Below, in pieces: positions 60,896 through 64,000 of a stretch of DNA of 64,000 nucleotides. Location: contig NZ_LMEZ01000011.1 in the NCBI RefSeq assembly GCF_001426545.1, forward strand, positions 38,395 through 102,394, given 5' to 3'. How positions within the stretch are numbered: position 1 is the stretch's first letter; each line of letters begins with the position of its first letter. Source of the stretch: Mycobacterium sp. Root135 (GTDB lineage: Bacteria; Actinomycetota; Actinomycetes; Mycobacteriales; Mycobacteriaceae). The notes under the pieces are model-generated. The model searched no databases and was not told where the DNA came from. It worked only from the letters and a program-made list of their open reading frames with translations. Position numbers and translations under genes: made by a program.

Positions 60896-61399
60896 ATGCT
60901 CAGAATCGATCGTCTCGACGTCGAGTTGCTCGGTGCGCTGGCGCAGAACGCCCGCGCAGGCATCATGGAATTGGCGTCCACCTTGGGTGTCACGCGCAAC
61001 ACCGTGCAGGCTCGCCTGGGGCGTATGGTCGCCGACCAGATCCTGGCCGGGTTTCGCCCAGATCTTGACCTTGCTCAGGTCGGCATCGCAGTCGAGGCGT
61101 TCATGGCGCTGGAACTGGAACAGGGACAGCTGCAGTCAGTCGTCGATCGGCTCACGGCGATGCCGCAGATCTTGGAGGTGCACGCCACCACGGGGCGCGA
61201 AGACCTGTTGGTTCGGGTGGCCACGGCTACGCAGGCCGACCTTCAAAACCTGATCCAAGATGTGGTGTCCATGCGTGGCGTGTCGCACTCGAACACCATC
61301 CTCGCCTTGACCACGCCCCTGCGCTACCGGGTTCAACCCCTCCTGGAACATCTTGGTCAGCAACAAGGATGGGGACGCTCGACCCCTTCGCCTCGATGA
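60896..61399 (+). CDS. Lrp/AsnC-family regulator
   Basis: A 167-residue feast/famine regulator. The N-terminal HTH reads LDVELLGALAQNARAGIMEL, ASTLGVTRNTVQARLGRMV; a RAM-type ligand domain follows with VEAFMALELEQGQLQSVVDR and ATTGREDLLVRV. ATG 60896 follows GAGAGGTG and gives a normal N-terminus; a TTG 39 bases upstream is also in frame. It is divergent from the indolepyruvate oxidoreductase gene and probably controls it in response to an amino or 2-oxo acid. Confidence 0.9.
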   Translation: MLRIDRLDVELLGALAQNARAGIMELASTLGVTRNTVQARLGRMVADQILAGFRPDLDLAQVGIAVEAFMALELEQGQLQSVVDRLTAMPQILEVHATTGREDLLVRVATATQADLQNLIQDVVSMRGVSHSNTILALTTPLRYRVQPLLEHLGQQQGWGRSTPSPR

Positions 61400-61480
61400 C
61401 GGGGCGTCGCTTTCTTAGGCGTGGGGTCGGCCGGTTGTAACTGCTGCCGTTGCCCACTGGTGAGCGCTTGGTGGAGCGCG

Positions 61481-62248
61481 TCAACGCAATCGCACGGACA
61501 GTTCGTGCGCCTGCTCTAAGAGCAGTGACCCCATCTCGGCGATGCGTGGCGAGCGAAAGCGCGTCTCCACTCCGGTCAGGCTGAGCGCCCAGGCTGGTTG
61601 GCCGTTTCGATCGAACACGGCTGCACCGATACCCCAGCTGCCCTCGACGATCAGGCCCGGATTGACCGCGTACCCAGTGGAGCGCGTCGTCGCGATGCGT
61701 TCGCGTACCAAAATCTCGGAATGATTTGTGCCCCAAGCGGATAGCAGGTCGTTGCGGGCAAAGTAGTCGTCGATGTCGCGAGCTGGCAGGTGTGCGAGGA
61801 TGGCCAGCCCGGCTGATGCGACACCTAGCGGAAATCGTATCCCGTCGTACAAGACGTGTGACCGCAGCGGGAAGCTGCCCTCTCGGCTGGACACGCACAC
61901 CGTTTCGTCTCCTCGGCGTGCCGAGAGGAACACGCTTTCGCCGGTCTGATGCGCGAGCACGTCGACTACGTCACGCGCCTCGCCGGAGATGTCGTAGCGA
62001 CTCGATGCGCTGGCGCCAAGCAGATACAGCTCGGGGCCAAGAGACCAGCGGCCGGTATGTGCATTTCGGTCGACCATTCCTTCGCCGTGGAGGGCGGTGA
62101 GGAGACGGTGGGCCGTGGGTCGAGGCAACCCAGCGGCCGTCGCCGCCTCGGTGGTCGACAAGCCGCTTGACGCGCCACCGGCTAGCGCGCGCAGCAAGGC
62201 CGCCGCTCGTGAGAGGACCTGATTACCGGATTCGCGCACCTGCGACAC
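61481..62248 (-). CDS. IclR-family regulator
   Basis: A 255-residue IclR protein with the winged helix GLSTTEAATAAGLPRPTAHR followed by LLTALHGEGMVDR. The effector domain includes VFLSARRGDETVCVSSREGS and WGIGAAVFDRNGQPAWALSL. The start is GTG 62248. It is divergent from scoA, with an inverted repeat in the gap (62255-62271), so it probably controls the acetoacetate genes and itself. A 178-base piece of it is also found at 14796-14973. Confidence 0.92.
   Translation of the reverse strand: MSQVRESGNQVLSRAAALLRALAGGASSGLSTTEAATAAGLPRPTAHRLLTALHGEGMVDRNAHTGRWSLGPELYLLGASASSRYDISGEARDVVDVLAHQTGESVFLSARRGDETVCVSSREGSFPLRSHVLYDGIRFPLGVASAGLAILAHLPARDIDDYFARNDLLSAWGTNHSEILVRERIATTRSTGYAVNPGLIVEGSWGIGAAVFDRNGQPAWALSLTGVETRFRSPRIAEMGSLLLEQAHELSVRLR
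62004..62181 (-). repeat. Dispersed repeat, copy 2 (inside the IclR gene)
   Basis: This is the segment of the intact IclR gene that aligns without gaps to 14796-14973, with about 21 mismatches. It is the probable source copy or shares a common source with it. Confidence 0.8.
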
Positions 62249-62254
62249 CCTAAC

Positions 62255-62271
62255 CGTTCACTGGATGAACG
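62255..62271. promoter_or_regulatory. IclR-type operator CGTTCA-N5-TGAACG
   Basis: A perfect 6-bp inverted repeat lies just upstream of the IclR start codon, in the gap shared with scoA. The GTTC...GAAC form is typical of IclR-family sites. Confidence 0.72.
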
Positions 62272-62391
62272 CATAGCTCGAAGGTGCCCACCGTGCGAGC
62301 AGATCGCCGCGACACCTTGCCGCCTCTTCGCACCTCAATGGACTATTGGGGAACTTCATGAGGTGTCCGGCAGGCGGACGGAGAGGTAGTC

Positions 62392-63156
62392 ATGTCATCC
62401 AAGGTCTACGACGGAGCCGCCACCGCGGTTGCCGACATCCCTACCGGGGCCACGCTCGCGGTTGGCGGATTCGGATTGTGCGGCATCCCCGACGTCCTGA
62501 TCCAAGCGATCGCCGACTCCAACGCCACCGATCTCGAAGTCTTTTCCAACAACTGCGGAGTAGACGACCATGGGTTGGGAATTCTTCTGTCCAACAGGAG
62601 GATTCGGCGGGTGACGGCGTCGTATGTCGGCGAGAACAAGGAATTCGCCCGCCAGTACCTCGCCGGTGAACTGGAAGTGGAACTCACCCCGCAAGGCACG
62701 CTGGCCGAGCGGATGCGTGCCGGTGGTGCTGGAATACCCGCCTTCTTCACCCCGGCCGGTGTCGGAAGCCCCGTCGCCGACGGTGGCATACCGTGGCGCT
62801 ACGACTCCGACGGAGCGGTGGCCATCGCTTCGCCGCCCAAGGAAACCCGCGTGTTCGGTGACAAGCGCTACGTCCTGGAAGAGGCCATCGTGGCCGATTT
62901 CGCGCTGGTGCACGCTCTTGTCGGTGACACCGACGGCAACCTCGTATTCGACAAGACGGCAATGAACTTCAACCCGCTGGCCGCCATGTCGGGTCGCACC
63001 ACGATCGCGCAAGTCGAGGAACTCGTCGAACCGGGCGCCATCGACCCGGCCGCGGTACATCTGCCCGGAGTGTTCGTCCAACGCATCGTGCACACCGGTG
63101 CACAGGACAAGCGCATCGAGAAGCGGACCGTGCGTAGCACCCAAGGAGCAAAGTGA
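62392..63156 (+). CDS. scoA: Succinyl-CoA:3-oxoacid CoA-transferase, subunit A
   Basis: A 254-residue class I CoA-transferase alpha subunit very similar to mycobacterial ScoA. Diagnostic stretches are LAVGGFGLCGIPDVLIQAI, SNNCGVDDHGLGILLSNRRI, SYVGENKEFARQYLAGELEV and ELTPQGTLAERMRAGGAGIP. GAGAGG precedes ATG 62392. With subunit B it transfers CoA from succinyl-CoA to acetoacetate. The start of scoB overlaps its stop (ATGA). It is the first gene after the IclR operator. Confidence 0.92.
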   Translation: MSSKVYDGAATAVADIPTGATLAVGGFGLCGIPDVLIQAIADSNATDLEVFSNNCGVDDHGLGILLSNRRIRRVTASYVGENKEFARQYLAGELEVELTPQGTLAERMRAGGAGIPAFFTPAGVGSPVADGGIPWRYDSDGAVAIASPPKETRVFGDKRYVLEEAIVADFALVHALVGDTDGNLVFDKTAMNFNPLAAMSGRTTIAQVEELVEPGAIDPAAVHLPGVFVQRIVHTGAQDKRIEKRTVRSTQGAK

Positions 63157-63812
63157 TGACCGAGACACTGACCACGGGCTGGACCCGCCACGAGATGGCC
63201 GCCCGAGCCGCCGCCGAACTATCCGACGGACAGTACGTCAACCTCGGCATCGGCCTGCCGACCCTGATCCCGGACTACCTCAACACTGGGGTGCGGGTAA
63301 TCCTGCACTCGGAGAACGGGATCCTCGGCACGGGCCCGTATCCGACCGACGCCGACGTGGACGCCGATCTCATCAACGCGGGCAAGGAGACGGTGACCGT
63401 CAACCCGGGTGCCGCGTTCTTCGACTCTGCGATTTCCTTCGGGATGATCCGCGGCGGTCACATCGACGCCGCCGTGCTGGGTGGCATGCAGGTGTCGCGT
63501 TACGGGGACCTGGCCAACTGGATGGTGCCGGGAAAGATGGTCAAGGGCATGGGCGGCGCCATGGACTTGGTCCACGGCGCCGGGCGGGTGATCGTGTTAA
63601 TGGAGCACACCGACCGCGGTGGAGCGTCAAAGATTCTGCCGCAGTGCACACTTCCGTTGACAGGCCAAGGCGTCGTCGACCGCATCATCACCAATCTGGG
63701 GGTCATCGACGTTGCGGGGGACGGGATACTGCTGCTACGTGAAACCGCGCCGGGTGTGACGGTCGCCGATGTGATCGCCGCGACCGAAGCCGACCTGACG
63801 GAGGCACTGTGA
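63153..63812 (+). CDS. scoB: Succinyl-CoA:3-oxoacid CoA-transferase, subunit B
   Basis: A 219-residue beta subunit with the catalytic-Glu motif SENGILGTGP, GQYVNLGIGLPTLIPDYL and GGHIDAAVLGGMQVSRYGDL. It is translated by ATGA overlap with scoA, and its TGA overlaps the start of the thiolase (TGATG). The complex makes acetoacetyl-CoA, which the next enzyme cleaves. Confidence 0.93.
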   Translation: MMTETLTTGWTRHEMAARAAAELSDGQYVNLGIGLPTLIPDYLNTGVRVILHSENGILGTGPYPTDADVDADLINAGKETVTVNPGAAFFDSAISFGMIRGGHIDAAVLGGMQVSRYGDLANWMVPGKMVKGMGGAMDLVHGAGRVIVLMEHTDRGGASKILPQCTLPLTGQGVVDRIITNLGVIDVAGDGILLLRETAPGVTVADVIAATEADLTEAL

Positions 63813-64000
63813 TGGCACAGAACCCGACATCGGTGATCGTCAGTGGTGCGCGTACGCCGGTTGGCAAGCTGATGGGTTCGCTGAAGGACTTCTCGGGCAG
63901 TGATCTTGGCGGTATTGCCATCGCCGGGGCCTTGGAGAAGGCCGGCGTCGACGCGTCGTTGGTCGAGTACGTGATCATGGGTCAGGTGCTGACTGCCGGC
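63812..64000 (+). CDS. Acetyl-CoA acetyltransferase (thiolase), cut by window end
   Basis: Only the first 63 codons are visible. They read SVIVSGARTPVGKLMGSLKD and then VEYVIMGQVLTAG, typical of the N-terminus of FadA4/PhbA-type acetyl-CoA acetyltransferases. The catalytic Cys would lie beyond the window. The gene overlaps scoB by one base. It would cleave acetoacetyl-CoA to two acetyl-CoA, completing acetoacetate use. Confidence 0.9.
   Translation, partial: MAQNPTSVIVSGARTPVGKLMGSLKDFSGSDLGGIAIAGALEKAGVDASLVEYVIMGQVLTAG

Noticed and set aside
62392..64000. Beta-ketoadipate genes pcaI-pcaJ-pcaF under PcaR
   Set aside because: The IclR/CoA-transferase/thiolase order suggested it, but the CoA-transferase subunits resemble ScoA/ScoB (SCOT type) and the thiolase start resembles acetyl-CoA acetyltransferase FadA4.

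Overview
High-GC actinobacterial DNA, most likely from the Mycobacteriales (Mycolicibacterium, Rhodococcus or a relative). The basis is the base composition, a recognisable mycothiol-dependent formaldehyde dehydrogenase (mscR), ScoA/ScoB and FadA4-like proteins close to the mycobacterial ones, an EthR-like regulator beside a Baeyer-Villiger monooxygenase, and frequent GTG starts with short overlaps. The window is almost entirely accessory catabolism: amines, amides, aromatics, ketones and short acyl-CoAs, with many local regulators. No rRNA, complete tRNA or CRISPR was seen.

Layout. 1-7.5 kb (+): end of a TetR regulator, then an APH-fold kinase, a covalent-FAD N-methyl amino acid oxidase, an amino acid permease, mscR and a class-III PLP enzyme. 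This looks like one pathway: import, oxidative demethylation, formaldehyde capture, plus a kinase/phospho-lyase-like pair. An ACGnnnCGT motif recurs in front of three of its genes. 7.7-10.4 kb (-): a membrane protein and an NB-ARC/TPR STAND ATPase. 10.6-16.5 kb (-): copper amine oxidase, small dimeric-barrel protein, flavin amine oxidase, a chimeric IclR fragment and a P450. 16.7-24.6 kb: TetR and hydrolase genes between broken remnants (acyl-CoA dehydrogenase, phytanoyl-CoA dioxygenase, alpha/beta hydrolase, IclR-like regulator, IS3 transposase), plus a TetR/NTF2/hydrolase/nitronate monooxygenase group.

24.6-41.6 kb holds two parallel aromatic-degradation modules. Each has a salicylate-hydroxylase-type and a PHBH/TfdB-type flavin monooxygenase, a VOC extradiol dioxygenase, an acyl-CoA/acetoacetyl-CoA synthetase and an esterase-like alpha/beta hydrolase. 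They are flanked by a TetR and a GntR regulator with candidate operators. At 42.3 kb lies the 3' half of a tRNA-Pro(GGG) followed by its terminator. This is an attachment-site scar and suggests that the DNA to its left is an integrated island.

42.4-64 kb: a glutarate pair (CoA-transferase, gcdH); a permease plus N,N-dimethylformamidase-like operon overlapping a convergent LuxR gene; a ketone-oxidation operon (FadD, alcohol dehydrogenase, BVMO, EthR-like TetR) behind a palindromic promoter; a limonene-epoxide-hydrolase-like gene; a fused indolepyruvate ferredoxin oxidoreductase divergent from an Lrp regulator; and an IclR regulator divergent from scoA-scoB-thiolase, with the thiolase cut by the window edge. 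Acetoacetate and acetyl-CoA appear to be the common exit points.
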